From assembly GCA_001179505.1 (NCBI GenBank), contig CDMY01000069.1:101909-165908 (forward strand): 64,000 nt of DNA, written 5' to 3'. Each line of letters starts with the position of its first letter. Positions within the stretch are counted from its first letter, which is position 1. This DNA comes from Vitrella brassicaformis (taxonomy: Eukaryota; Sar; Vitrellaceae). Position numbers and translations under genes: made by a program. This document shows positions 1-13,304 of the stretch, piece by piece. The notes beneath the pieces are model-generated. The model was not told the origin of the DNA. It did no database searches and was given only the letters and a program-made list of their open reading frames with translations.

Positions 1-183
1 GGGATCGGCTGGCCAGAGGTCTGGAGAGACAGACGCCCACACAGACAGACAGACAGACATTTGGACAGATGAGAAGGAAAGGGATCGGCACAGAGGGAGG
101 CGAGCGGCACAGCGGATCCGATCCCTGCCTGTCATTCATGTGCCTTGGCTGTGCGCCACTCGTCGATTGATTGATTGATTCAG

Positions 184-846
184 GTGACGACACTCCGTGG
201 ATGAAGCCGTATTGTGACAAGTTGATCATGGGTGACCTGACGTTTCCCGAGTTCGAGGAGATGTTCTACCGTGCGGCCAAGCCCCTGAGGATCTACCGCT
301 CCCGGATCCCCAAGCCCTACCGCACCATCGAGGAGCAGTCCAAGTCCGAGGAGGTCATGTGGGAATCCGCATGGCTCTCCTTCAGACAACGCGTCAATGG
401 AGGTACGTATGGACGCACCTACCTACCTACCTATCCACACACGCAGCCAGACACGACAGACAGACAGACAAACAGCCGCGTTCAACTGCTCGCTGCTAAA
501 CATTACAATACAACCGAGCCCAAGGACTGTATGTGTGAGTGTGTGTGTGTGTGTATTTGTCAACTACCTTGTGTAGATTACGACACGCATCACTATTTCC
601 GCGAGGTAGCGTTGGCTCCGTGGATAGCGTTTTACTTCGCGTATCTGTGGACTGACGCCCACCGCCAGTACCGCATTGACATGAAGCTCTTCTACCTCGA
701 GGCACCCGAACTCAAACTCAACTGGGTGGTACGGTGGACACACACACATTCATTCATTCACGCCGATGGTGGTGGGTCCGTGCCATGAGTGCGTTGCGTG
801 TTTGTCCCCCTGCACTGCACAGGTCCCTCGTGGTGACCTCGTCTGA
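184..846 (+). CDS. Unrecognised membrane protein, 3' end only
   Basis: Three exons can be joined in frame: 184-402 (after a cag acceptor), 577-728 and 823-846 with stop TGA. The 402/577 junction is phase 1 and restores an open frame (VNG-D-YDTHHYF). The last exon codes only VPRGDLV. The visible protein of about 130 residues has an acidic, aromatic first part (WMKPYCDKL, FPEFEEMFYRAAKPLRIYR), then one possible membrane segment around VALAPWIAFYFAYLW, and a charged tail (DAHRQYRIDMKLFY). The composition would fit a small subunit of a mitochondrial inner-membrane complex, but I do not recognise a family, so that is a guess. The start codon and upstream exons lie before the window or in the first 180 bases, which I could not resolve. 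Confidence 0.55.
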
Positions 847-3219
847 TGGCGGCAGTTGCAGTTGCAGTGGCGGTTGCGTTGCGTGGCTGTGCATGGCATG
901 GCATGTGGGGCTGGTTTTCTCCACCCGTCATGAAGTCTTTTGTTTGCTTGTTGGTTTGTTTGCCGGTCTGTCTGTCTGCACGGTTCCTGACTGACCCCCT
1001 GCTCGAGCGCTAGTGCTGAAGAAGTGGGGGTGGGAGGGGCAGGTAGCACAGCACCGGATGTAATTCTAGACGGAAGAGACAGAAGTCCTGAGGGGTGGCA
1101 TGCCGTCGATAGATAATGGCGTGTTAGTCCGGCTGAACAGGGTGCCTGCCTGCCTGCATGAACTCGTGCACGTGTGTTGTGCATCAAGATGCCTCAGCGG
1201 GGCGTCCCGTGGTGACTACGGAAGGAAAAGAAACACTTCGACGACCAGCCAGCGAGTGACTCTATTGCGACACGAATGATAACCGCGGGACGACCGACGT
1301 GAGCAAAGAGGCTCGCCCTGTACAAGGCGAGTCGTGCAGCTCGTAGCCAGGCCCCTTAGTTTGCAGTGACGACGGAAATACATTGACGAGAGCATCATGA
1401 TGGATGCATTAAGTATACATGTGGGCGGGGTGGGTCAGCGACGAGAGGTTGAGCTTGGGACAAGAAAGGCTTTACAGGCTCACATGTCATGTCATGTATG
1501 TATGTCTGCAACGTCCCACACATGCACGCAGACACGGAGACACATACATACATTAGAATATGGGGGGGCCCATGTCCGATGGGTGCGTGCGAAACAGCTG
1601 ATATCGACAGGGAAAGACAAGAGGGGGCCGTGATTCATTGTCTATCTGCCTCCCTCCCGCATTCATCCGGCACCCCACGCCGGCCACGCCCGTGTATCAT
1701 TCCATCTGAACACTCGCGTCAAAACTGCGTGCGGGTCGTCAAACCTCACAGACGGATCAATCGCCACTCTAGTTTGCTGGTGGGGGGCGGCTGAGTGGAC
1801 GGATGGACTGCGAGAGGCAGGCAGACAGGCAGGCAGGCAGGGACGCGGAAGGAGGGAATAAGGAGCAAGGGAGGATTTGAACAGGAGGAGGGAGGGAGGG
1901 AGGGAGGGAGCGAGGCGAGGAAGAATTGAGTGAGTGAGGGAGGGAGCAGGGCATACAGGCGCAGGCCAAGTGCACGCGTTTGGAGACTGATAGTCACTTC
2001 TATGTATTCAATCGACCGACCGACCGACCCATTCATTCTATGTCGAGGGGCGGGCACGGAAGGAAAGGCACCACCGGAAGACAGACCATTTCATTCATCA
2101 TTTCACACATAGGGTAGTCAGTCTAGTTTGCGCAAGGAGACAGAAGGGGAGATGCGATAGCTAGCTAGCTAAGGGAGGGACAGAGACAGAGAGACAGACA
2201 GACAGACAGAGAGACAGACAAACAGCTGTCAGTGAGTCAGTCAGTCACTGGACAGCCATTCTTCATTGGCAGGCAGGCAGGGAGGTAGGCAGGGAGGGAG
2301 GTAGGCAGGGAGGGAGGTAGGCAGGGAGGTAGGATACTTACAGGAGGAGGGGAGGCGAAAGGATAAACCACAACACAGCACAACCATGCACGCCATGCCA
2401 TGCATCCACACATACAAACATACATAGATACATACATACATGCAACCCAACCACGTATACATTCGTTCAGTCAGTCAGTCAGTCAGTCAGAGGCAACCCA
2501 CTCACCCAGTCCGTCACTGTGCTGTGGTGGGTCTGTGTGAATGAATGTATCATGACATGTCTCGGCCAGGCAGGGTAGGCCTTTCTCACACAAGCAAGCA
2601 GCATACACGCGGACGTACGCTTCTTGTGTGCTGCGCTCGTAGTCACGAGGGCGCAGGGCAAAGAAAGCACCGCCAGCAGCCAGCCCGCGTGTTGCATGAG
2701 GGGACGGACGGACCATGGGAACGAACGAATGAGGGAGGGCAAGAGGGAGGCCGTCAACCAAATCAATGGGCGGGCAGGCGGGCGGGCGCAGATCGAGGGG
2801 CAGAGGTGTAGCCAGGCAGGCCAAGGAGGGGAGGAGGCAGCAGCAGGGGGAAGGAAGAGATGCAGACAGACAGACAGACAGACAGACAGAGAAGAGGTGA
2901 GAATGAATGAGGGGCGAGTGGAGACGTACGTCCTCTGCACATTCGCTGCACTGCGATGCAGCGACCTGGACTGTCTGCCTCAGGCTGTATGTATGTGTGC
3001 ATATATATATACAGGCACCTGGCTGGCTCCGCTCCCTCCTGGCTGGCTGGCTGGCTTCACTCGCATACATCACGTACGTCAATGCAATCAATCCACCGAT
3101 GTGATTGATATGCGTATTCACTGTGTATATATATATTACGTGTACATACGTACAAACGCGTGCGTACATATGTACGTACGTATTGGGTAGCGGCTGAGTG
3201 AGGTGCAGACGCGGTCGCA
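847..3219. repeat. Convergent intergenic region rich in microsatellites
   Basis: No gene with splice-consistent coding was found in these 2.4 kb between two convergent 3' ends. Visible simple repeats: a GGGA run at about 1884-1910; GACA/GAGA at about 2187-2220; a minisatellite built from GGAGGTAGGCAG-like units at 2269-2333; a TCAG run at 2467-2490; GACA at about 2861-2892; TA-rich and TACG-type runs at 3001-3012 and 3136-3182. Long open frames here (for example minus strand 2483-3271) are low-complexity Cys/Leu/Ser translations of these repeats. Confidence 0.7.
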
Positions 3220-3540
3220 TCACGGGGCCGGCTTGTACTTGCCTATCAACTGCACACACACACGAAACCATCCATACATTTCATATCACCCACACACAAA
3301 CAGGGGAACTCGTCAAGTCGTTAGTCAGATGGGTGGTGTGGTGTCGTGTGGTGTGGCGCTTGGTGCTTCCCTCCGTCCTTTCGTGGGTGGCTTACATCTC
3401 TGAGCCATGTCGCATTCTGTGCGCATTGTGGGTCATCAGACTCCTGCGCCTGCTTGATGAGCTTCTCCAGGAAGTTGGCTTTCACCAGGTGAGCCGTCAA
3501 CTCCTCCTTGTACGCACACACCAAATCACTGCACATAAAA

Positions 3541-3579
<39 letters not shown>

Positions 3580-6500
3580 CCGACGGATGCACCCGTCGTA
3601 GGTGTGAATGGACATACATACATCAGCTGGCTGTGTGGCTTCAAAGGTTCGTGTGTGGTCACTTGCCCACCCGGTGACAGCGACAGCCGACTTGAGTACT
3701 TTGTCGTGTGGTGGGTCCTCTGTGATGCGGTGCACCAGCTCCAGCACACCGTTGACGTGCAGCTTAAAACTGTTGAGCAAACTCGCGTCCTTCAAACCGT
3801 GAATGATACCTGAGAGGCAAGGCAAGGCAAGGTGGGCACCACACCCAGCCATCCATCCAGTCAACACACAACGAACAGGTTGGATCGATGGATGGATGGA
3901 TGGGTGCGTGTGCGTCAGTCAACGCAACCGTGTTGTGTTGGTGCAGTCAGTGCAGTGCAGTGCATACGTCCGTACCAGTGTAGGCCTGCAGGACTCCGTC
4001 CCTGAGTGAGTGTATGTAGTCGACCCACTCCTCGTTGTCCTGCGGGCCGTGCTCGATGCGCGTGGCGGATGCCTCGGCCAGAACCGCCACCACGGGCTGC
4101 AGTGTCTTCTCGAACTCCCCGGTGATGGCCATGGCGATGTCACCGAAGCACACCATGATGACGGGCTTCAGCTTCCGGTCTACCTTGGGGTTCTGCAAGT
4201 TGTTGTACAAGGCGTTCAGAATCGGCTCGCAGTACCTGACAGACAGTAGGCACATCACACACATCACAACAAGACAGACAAGAACCTGCACTGCATGGTG
4301 GGGGGTGTGTGTGTGTGGTGGTGGTGCCGTGCGAGGTGGTGCCTACGGGAGCATCTTGGAGCCCATCGCACGACACAGATCGCCCACCACCTCGTTGGAT
4401 ATACGACACACCTGAGTGCAGGCAGACAGAGAGAGGGACAGACAGACAGAGGGGCAGCAGAGCTTAGGGCGGGGGTGTGTTGCATTGCAATCAATGCGTG
4501 TCTGTGTGCACTTCACGCGTGCATCTATCTGTCGGCCGCTTAGCTTACGGTCGTTTCCTCATAATTGCTGAGGCCCGCCTGCAGGTAGGGAAAAAAGTGC
4601 GGCAGGAAGACCTCGAAGTTCTCACCCAACGCTGGCGGACGCACACAACACACCCACAGCACAGAGAGGGAAAGAGCGTCGGGTTCATTCAGATCCGCCT
4701 GGCTGGCCGGCCTCTGAATGAATCGTCCAGTGCGTTTGGTTGTGTTGCATGTACCGAATGCGAGCGCCGAGATAGCAAGGAGGGCTTCCTCATGGATTGA
4801 GTTGGCATGTGTCTGGCCGTACTGCTGGATGACCTTCATGTAGGCCGCAAATAGACGCTCCTTGACGGGCTGAATCTTCTCCTTCAACCTGACAGATAGG
4901 TATATATATCGACACATGCATAGAATCCAATCCACGGCGCATACACTCACGCACCGCACCGCACGTCCTGCCCTCTCTGAGCGCCTCTGTGCTGTGCGGG
5001 TGAGTGTGAGTGGGGGGTGAGCGGGGGTAGGGTAGGTACGTTACCTGACTGTGAGTACTTGCAGGCATCCGCAGAGGGAGCCCTGCACGTCCATGACCTT
5101 GTGGTAGTTGGGATCGGCTGCCGTAATTTGAAACGTCGCCTCCAGCCTATACACACACACACACACACACACAGATGCAGGAGGGACGCCACGGATAACT
5201 GCCTGTTGTCCGTCCGTGTACTTTTCGAGTATGGCTACGGTGATCTGTTCCATCATGGGCACGCAATCCATGCCAGCCTGGACCAACCAATGTGCACACA
5301 CCACAAACACACATAACATACTCACACGCACTTGTATGCTTTTCTTTCAGGCTGTTTCTCTGCATCTAGATGTGCATCTGTCGGTCTGTCTGTCTGTCTG
5401 TGTGGGTCACCGTCCCGTCCGTCCCCTGCCCACCCCACCTTGCCGATGAGCATGCTCAACGCACTGTACGCGGCCTCACCCAAATTCTTCTCCTCCTGAA
5501 TACAGAGAGAGACACAGGCGACGCACACACGATATATGGGGCTGGCTGGCTGGCTGGCTGGCCTTGTTTAGCTTGTGCAGTGCATGGGATGGGTAGGGTA
5601 CCGACCGCATCAGGTCTACTGGCAGTGACAATGAGCTCCCGTGCGAGTGAGAAGAACGGCTCGGACAAGATCGTACACTGCGCCGGCGGATCTGCACACG
5701 GGCACACAGCCATCCATCCATCCCTCCCTCCATATGTGTATGCACCAGGATAAATGCAGTGAGGGCGACGGTACCTAGGGTGCCCCGCCCCGCCCCGCCC
5801 GTGTGTACCGACCGTACCTTTGGCGTCGTAGGGGTGTGTCTCTGCGAGTACGTGTATGACCCAGCAGATGTTGGCCGCTACCCGCGGCTCGTCCTTCAAC
5901 TTCTCCAACAACACCTTGACCAAACCCTGAATGAACCACACACACATCATACCATCCATCCACACACGCATAGCGTTCATAGATCGACTCGATACACACG
6001 CACTGCACTCGATGGATGGATGGTATGTTGTGTACATAACATGGATACATACCGCCTGTGAGTTGCCGACGTGTTCGGCGATAATGGTTTCGTGGAACTG
6101 AGCGATGCGGGCGATGGTCCAGGCCGTCGTGTCACGAACCGCCACCGACGGGTCACCCAACAGACCCATCAAAAATGTAAACGACTGACCAATCGAATGA
6201 TGGCAACACACCCACCGCACACGACATGAGTAAGTGTCGTTTGGCCGCTGTATGGTATGGTGTGTGTATGTGCCCGGCACCCCACCTACCGATGCAACAG
6301 GCTGTGCCAGCTTGTCGGACGAAGGCCCCTCCATGATAGAACCTAGTAGATAGATGCCATGCCACCCACACACCCATTCACGTCACACACGCACACACGC
6401 TTCCCTCCCTCCCTCCACGTGTGTCCCCAGCCCACAGTGTGACCGCAACCACCCACCATACTGCCGTACCGTATGCGAGTATTGCGGCTTCTCTTTGGTT

Positions 6501-9500
6501 CCACTGTGCGGACTGGTAGTTGTTTTGGACGAATGTGAGTACGTGTTCGATGATGGCGTCCCCGACGACCTGGGCGACGAGTGAGAGGCAGGTGCCCGAC
6601 GCCATGGCCAGAGTCCACTCATCCTCAACCTCCTCACTCTTCTAGTGACCGACAGACAGACAGACAGACAGACAGACAGGGGGACACACAACGCAATGCA
6701 ACGCCAACGTACGTTAGTTAGTTAATACAGACAACAGATACACACACACACACACACCAGAAATAAGGAAATTGTGCAATCCCTCCCCCCGCGTGTGTCC
6801 TCCCTCTCCCCTCGTCGGTCGCCCTATATTCCTACCTACCTGTTTGGTGAGTGTGTCGAGTAGGATGGGCAGGAGTAAGGGCAGCGCCTGCGCGATGAAC
6901 CGCTGGCTCGTCCGCTCCGGACTCTTGCCCTCGGCCTGAGCCTGAACAACCAAACAAGCAATCGGGTGTGTGTCATCCCATCCGCTGTGTGCGTGTGTGT
7001 GTCATGTGGTGCGTGTGATGCGATGCGTACGTCTAGTTCCAGCTCCTTGAGAAACAGCTCCTCGTCACACACAGTCGACCTGAATCACATACACATGCAC
7101 ACACACAACCATACATAACCATTGTGGTGGTGTTGTGTGCGGTATGTTTGGTTGCTGACTGACCAGAGTTCCATGGCCGGGATGGCCACAGTCTCGGGCG
7201 CTGTCTTGATGGTATCGAGCGTCAACTGCACAAACCAACACATACAAGGGGGGCACACACACACACACCCCAGCAGGCGGGGACGCAGGGACCGACACGT
7301 GAGTTTAACTCATTCTCCCGTCCGTCGGTCGGTCCTTCTGTCTGTGCACACCTACCTACCGTGGCTATGGGTGCCATGTAGGGCTGCAAGTAGTCGTAGT
7401 ACTCGGTCGCTATCTGCACCCATCGCATCCCATCCAGGGTTCGGTCAGCGCGTCCACACACACAGAGGATCGATTCGCTCCATGAGATGTATGACATACG
7501 GAACCACCCACCCCCCACCTGCTGACTGACCTACCTGTACGAGGCACTCGAATGCGGCCACCTGGACCTTCCCATTGGGGCCCTTGCAGTTCTCACTCAC
7601 TACTTGGAATATGAAATTCCGCTCAGTCTACACACACACACACACAGACAGACACAGCGAGTGGGGAGCGAATGATATCTGGCTGGCTGTTTCATTCACT
7701 GGGTGTGCGTGTCTGTGTGTGTGTGTCTGTGCACCTGACCTCGTTGTCGAAGTTTCTCTGGGCGAGTACCAGTGCATGGTAGAGCGCCTTGGTCGCCGCC
7801 TCCTTGCAACTCGCGTCCTCCAAACGCATTCCTAAACATACACACCATACATACATGGCATGGGGGACACACACGGATAAGTGGATGGATGGATGGATGT
7901 CTGTCCGTCGGTGGCTGCGCTGCGTGTGTTGCTGTGTGTGTCCATCCATCCATCCATCCATCCTCGCTTCGCTTCGCTTCGCTTCGCTTCACTGGTTGGT
8001 TGTTTGGTTACCCTGCACGACTGCGGTGAGTATGCTGTTGGTGAGGTCACTGGGGATGATGTCCGCAGTCGCACCATCATTCAAGATGATGTTCGCCTGA
8101 CCAACACACACACACACAGACAGAGGCAAGCAGGTTGCACAGCTGCGTCGTGTGCATCAATCAGATCTGATAGCTCGAGATCGCCCTGATGGCTGCCTGG
8201 CTGCGGGCTGGGTGGCTGCGCGTCTGGTGTCGTGAGCCGACCCTTGCCTATCTCCGCTTACCTTGACCCCCAGACTGGCTCACTGACTGACTGACTGAGG
8301 GTGCGTTAGGCATACATACCAGTTCCTCGCAAAGGTATGAGAGCGCTGTGAGGGCGGTTTGTTTGGCGGTGTTGTCGCCCTCGGTGACCACGTTGAGCAG
8401 CACCGGCACCAAGTTCGGCCACTTGCCCAAAGGCAACTCGCACGCACCCACCTTGGCTATCACCTACACACACACACACCCCATGCCGTCCGTCTGTCTG
8501 CCGGTCATTCCGTCCCCACCGTGTACGCCCACTGTGGCCCCCCCGCCCCCCCGCCCCGCTCCAGCCAGCCCAGCGATGTGTGTACGGTAGGTAGGGTAGG
8601 TGCGAGTGTGTAGTCTATGTACCTACCTGGCATGCGGCTACCCGCGGCGCAGGCTGCGTGGCACTCAAAGCAGACAGGACCTGCATGGCATGGCATGCCA
8701 TGGGATGGGTGGCACGCATACAGCAAACACGCAGCCCTTGGCAATCCGGCAATCAATGTATGAGCTTCCTTCCTTCCTTCCTTCCTTTGTTTGTTCCTTA
8801 CTGTGTCTTTGATGTTGTTCTTGACGCCCTCGTCAAGTTCAAGCCAGCGGGTCTTGCGCTCCTGGTCCAGCGACCGGTCCTAATTCACAGACAGACACGT
8901 ACGGTACACACACATGCGATGAGTACATTCGTAAACAGACAGGTACGTACTATGGGTAGGTACCCTACCTGTGCGGAGACTGAGTTTTTGAGTAAAATGC
9001 CGGCGAGCTGTCGTGAGGTGGCGTCCTTGGCGTCCGACGCCAACTCCTTGGCCAAGGCCGTGTAGAACTGACCCTGCACACCACACATGGCATCACACAA
9101 CACAACATCACATAGCGCACACACCAAATCGGACCCCTTGATTCGTGAGGGAGGCGCCGTGTATGTATCTATTAATTGTGCCGTCCGTTGGGGTGTGCGT
9201 GCCGTACCGCATTGTTGGCTTCAGCCTCCTTGAGCTGCTTCTCGGCGGCAGTGCGCTTCTCGTAGTCTGCACCACACGACACACAGCACAGGCCCGGCCA
9301 ACACCCAACGTATACACCCAGACGTATACACCTCATGGTGAGGTGCATGTCAGAGGGTCTGCTGGCCCGCTGCCGGGCGCCTGCACTCCCCATCTCTCTC
9401 TCTGACTCGACGCCCCGCCCTGCGCAGCGCCGTGTGTGTGAGAGTGTGACGTGCTGACCTGGATCTGTCGCCGCAGTGAGCAGCATCTGCGTGAGGGACT

Positions 9501-9504
9501 CCAT
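3220..9504 (-). CDS. Importin subunit beta-1 (karyopherin beta)
   Basis: Nuclear import receptor made of HEAT repeats; it carries importin-alpha/cargo complexes through the pore and is released by Ran-GTP. I count about 28 exons. Order from the start: [32 protein letters not shown]; the block ending [13 protein letters not shown] (compare R.LAGL.LKN in the family); [123 protein letters not shown]; and the C-terminal repeats [18 protein letters not shown] and AVAVTGDLVCAY. These follow importin beta from end to end. The start ATG is at 9504-9502. The last exon is only 30 nt (3220-3249, LIGKYKPAP then TGA), joined after WLRD through a gtaagc donor and a gtgtgtgcag acceptor. Introns are mostly about 60-200 nt and repeat-rich; one carries a (CA)n(GA)n run at 3536-3579. 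Essentially full length. Confidence 0.95.
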
Positions 9505-9851
9505 CTTCTACACAACCCAATCAACACCTACAGCTACCTAACCTGCTGGCCAGAGGAGACGATTGCCGTCCGTCCGTCGGTCGGTCTGTCTGTCTGTGAT
9601 GCTGAGAACTACCAGCCCTTCAGCAACCGCACAAACGCACACGGCTTCTCTGATGCTCCTGCTCTCTGTCTAATCCCAAACGCGATTCAACTGTCGGTGA
9701 AACAGATCGGCACAAGCTCGCGCAAGAAAAAGGGGGGGAAGGGTGCTCCCTGAAACCGCTGCTGCAGCACAAGAGAAGGCGCGATGACACGCAGATGGGC
9801 GTGGCAACAAGATGATGTGACCAACTGATTGATCGCAGGCCCATTGCCGAC
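9505..9851. promoter_or_regulatory. Shared upstream region of importin beta and VPS26
   Basis: This 347-bp stretch separates two divergent start codons and must hold both 5' UTRs and promoters. It contains a CCGT/GGTC/TGTC tetranucleotide run near 9568-9597. I see no convincing TATA box or other named element. Confidence 0.5.
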
Positions 9852-12514
9852 ATGTCAGTGGTAAGTGCGGAGAGGGAGGGACAGGCAAAGAGGGCTTTCA
9901 CAAGCAATCAGCTTGGGTCATCCATCCGATGTGTGTGTGTCTGTTGTGTGTGTATGTTAACACAGTTGAGTCAGATCTTCGGCAGCGGTTGTTCGCTGGA
10001 GGTTCAGTTTGACCATGAGCCTCAGCGCAAGATGGCGCCGCTGGGGAGGGACCGCAAGGGCGAAAAGGCACTTATCTACTCGGTATAGATCTAGGAAAGG
10101 GGAACGGAAGGAGGCCGTCAGTAAGTCAGTAGTGTGTGGTGTTGTGTCGTGTGCATGCCATGACCACCCCCCACCCCCCCACCCACCCTCCCTCCCCGTT
10201 GCTTTGTATGCATGCCACGCAGGATGGCGAGGATGTGTCGGGTAGTGCGATGGTGTCGATGAAGCCCGGCAAGAAGATCGACCACCAGGGGGTCAAAATC
10301 GAACTCATCGGACAAGTTGGTCAGTCACACGCTGCTTAGCTTACTGCACTGCCAGCCAGAGACGGCACCGCATGCCAGTCAGTCGGTCGGTCGCCGACAT
10401 GTGCTGCTGCTGTGTGTGTGGTGTTGTGTTGTGTTGTGTTGTGGTGGATGGTGCAGACATGCTGTACGACCGGTCCAACTCATATGATTTTTTCTCTATC
10501 ACCAAGGACCTCGAGCCGCCAGGTAGGGTAGGTTGCCTTGCCACGACCACACACTCAATCCGTCCCCCCGGTGACCTTGACGAATCGATACATACATCGG
10601 ATGAATGGTGTCTGTCTGTCTGTCTGTGGTGTCATTGTGTATCTCTTCTCTCCTGTGTGTGTGTGTCTGCAGGTACGTTGGTTGAGTCCAAGTCGTACAA
10701 GTGGAAGTTCAGCTCAGTCGACAAACAACACGAAACATACTACGGCATCAACGTCAGGCTCAGGTAGGGACATAGCTATACACGGGCACAGCACACATGG
10801 GTACCGTAACTACCTACTCAGGCCAAGTGGCGCTCCTCATGTGCTGATGCCTGTCCTGTCTGTGTCGTGTGCTGTGCAGGTATCTGGTGCGCCTGACCAT
10901 CGTCCGCAACTACGCCAGGTGGACAGGGGAGCAGGTCTCGGTGCTGTCACACGCCCGTCAGATGAGATGGCGGGTCTGTGGGTCTGTGGTGTGTTGTGGC
11001 CTGGTCTCTGTCGTTCAGCAACATTTTGAAGGAGATGGATTTCGTGGTGCAGAACCTGCAGCCCGCACCAGAAATCAACAACTCACTCAAAATGGAGGTA
11101 CGGACGGACGGACGCACTGATTGCACTCGTGGGGTGGCATGGGGTGTGTGCGCGAACCGACAGACAGACAGACAGACAGAGGCCAGGCAGGCAGCCAGCC
11201 ACCTCACTTGGCTGACTGCCTGCCTGCCCATCACCCAGGCCAGGCACCCATCACATCAACCCACCATGTTGGTTGGTGGGTTGGTTGGTGGGTTGATGTG
11301 ATGGGTGATTGATTACATTACGTGTGACTGTGACTGTGACTGTGTGTGTGTGAATGTGTGCACTGCACTGCCCATCACAGGTGGGCATAGAGGATTGTCT
11401 GCACATCGAGTTCGAGTACGACAAGACCAAATACCACCTCAAGGACGTCGTCGTCGGCAAGGTACGCTACGCATAACGTAAACTACTCACTCAGTCGGAC
11501 AGACGGACGGACGGAGGCCGCGCCAGCCAACACCATGCTGCACGCCGTGGGTGGGCACATGCCATGCATGTGTCTGTCTGTCTGTGTGGCGCCTGCAGGT
11601 GTATTTCATGTTGGTTCGCATCAAGATCAAGCACATGGAGCTCGACATCATACGCAAGGAAACCACCGGATCCGGTAACCAACCAACTACAATGAATGGG
11701 CTGGCTATGCATAGGATGGATGGCCTCATTGGAGCCTCCCATCCCATCATGCGGATGAAATAATGTATGTACGTATGTGGTGGGGTGGTCTGATGGGTTG
11801 GTATGTATGGCTGGGTCGGGCCAGGCAACAGCGGTACCAGTGACAGCGAGACGATATCCAAGTTCGAAATCATGGACGGCGCACCTGTCAGATGTACGTA
11901 CGCACGCACCAAACAACGCTGGCCTGGCCTGGCATGCATTCACCTACTGACTGACTGACTGACGTAATGAATGAATGACATGACCCACACACTCATTTCA
12001 TACCCCGCCCTCCCTCCTACCTCCCCCCCTCGCGCGCTCTCTCTCTCTGTGTGTGTGTGTGTCATTTCAGCTGAGTGCATCCCCGTCCGTCTGTATCTGA
12101 GTGGGTTCGACCTCACCCCCACTTACAGAAATGTACAGGTACGTACCTACCGTACGTGTGGACACAGGGAGATGTGCCACACACGCGTAAATGAAAGCAA
12201 TGTATCACTTGGATGGATGGATGCATTGGTGCGCTTGTCTGGCTGTCCAGAACAAGTTTTCGGTCAAGTACTTTCTCAATCTGGTGCTGGTGGACGAGGA
12301 GGACAGGAGGTCAGACACACACACACACACACAGCGCCAGGCATGGAGACATCACACCACACAACACCGGTGTGCACTGCACTGCACTGACTGCGCTGCA
12401 TCGCTGCCTCACGTCTGTGTATCTGTGTGGCTCCCTACCTCCCTACCTCCGTCCGTCGCACACAGGTACTTCAAGCAGCAAGAGATCGTCCTATGGCGCA
12501 AAAAAATCGGCTGA
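9852..12514 (+). CDS. VPS26: Retromer subunit VPS26
   Basis: Arrestin-fold subunit of retromer, the coat that returns receptors from endosomes to the Golgi. Thirteen exons were placed: 9852-9860, 9966-10082, 10223-10319, 10457-10522, 10673-10763, 10880-10918, 11019-11097, 11381-11461, 11599-11674, 11825-11893, 12071-12138, 12251-12309 and 12466-12514. They sum to 900 nt, giving 299 residues, close to the usual core length but without the longer tail seen in animals. Family signatures in order: [116 protein letters not shown] and [12 protein letters not shown]. Exon 1 codes only Met-Ser-Val. The intron after 11097 holds a perfect 22-bp inverted repeat (separate entry). Confidence 0.96.
11245..11307. 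repeat. Perfect 22-bp inverted repeat in a VPS26 intron
   Basis: The left arm 11245-11266 (cacccatcacatcaaccca..) is exactly complementary to the right arm 11286-11307, with a 19-nt spacer made of GGTT repeats. In the pre-mRNA this could form a strong hairpin in the middle of the intron at 11098-11380. Confidence 0.9.
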
Positions 12515-13304
12515 CGCACTGCAGTGCAGTCACTGCACTGCCTCACCGACTGAGTGACTGAGGGGCCGACAGCCGCAGTGCCCACGGTGTTAACATAACA
12601 GACCTGACAGCGGTTGATTGTGCAGACATACATGCAGACAGACATTCGTATACTGACTGACAGTCTGTGTGACGTACGTAAGGCGAGACGGACGGAGGCG
12701 CGACCCCTGGTGGTGCCTGTGTAGGTAGGTCTTTCCGCTGCTGCCTTATCTGTCTTGTTGTAGTGCTGGAGGCCGAGCTGGTGCGCGATCTCCTTCCGTG
12801 TCCACCCGCATGGATGGAGTTGCCGCACTTGTTCGGAAAGTGACCCTACCACGAGACAAGGAAGGTGCCTGGCGGTGCGGCGCATCCATCCATCCATGTT
12901 GGGATCCATGTTGGTTGGAGTCCGTTGGTGTGTGAGTGTCTTTATTTGTCCATGTCAGTCAGTCGGTGAGTGAGTGAAGGCACAGATGACTGAATCAATG
13001 AATGAATCTTGGCTGATTGAACGTTCATGTCACATGTATGTCCACCATAGCTATATATGACCGACGGAAGTCTGTCCGCACTCTGTATGAATAAATGCCA
13101 GCACCAGCGAACTAGTGCAATCAATGCACCGGTGATGCATACGTCGATCGACATGTGCACTGCAGTGCACGCAGCGCATGCAGCAAGGCACGGCACGTCA
13201 ACCTCCAGCTAGCTATGTAAAGCTGGTGCCTGCATGCACCGCACCGCACCCAGACCATCCATCGATATCCATCCATCTGCCGATCGGCCCTTGGCGTGTC
13301 TCAC
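12515..13304. other. Convergent spacer after VPS26 and allantoinase
   Basis: No gene seen. Six bases after the VPS26 stop there is a near-perfect palindrome of TGCAGTGCA-type units (12521-12541, arms gcagtgcagt and actgcactgc with a 1-nt centre); a related GCACTGCAGTGCA stretch lies near 13157. Otherwise short GACA, CAGT and CCAT runs. The open frame on the minus strand at 12409-12909 reads through the VPS26 3' end and looks spurious. Confidence 0.5.

Noticed and set aside
750-1187. Minus-strand open frame over the last exon of the first gene
   Set aside because: It overlaps a splice-supported exon on the other strand and is low complexity.
2159-2500. CRISPR-like array
   Set aside because: The regular repeats are tetranucleotide and minisatellite units without distinct spacers, in a eukaryotic setting.
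2483-3271. Minus-strand open frame of 262 codons in the first spacer
   Set aside because: Its translation is Cys/Leu/Ser/Pro repeats from TGTC and CCTCC tracts, with no domain and no splice logic.
12521-12541. Transcription terminator after VPS26
   Set aside because: The palindrome has a one-base centre and no T run; hairpin terminators are not expected for a eukaryotic mRNA gene.
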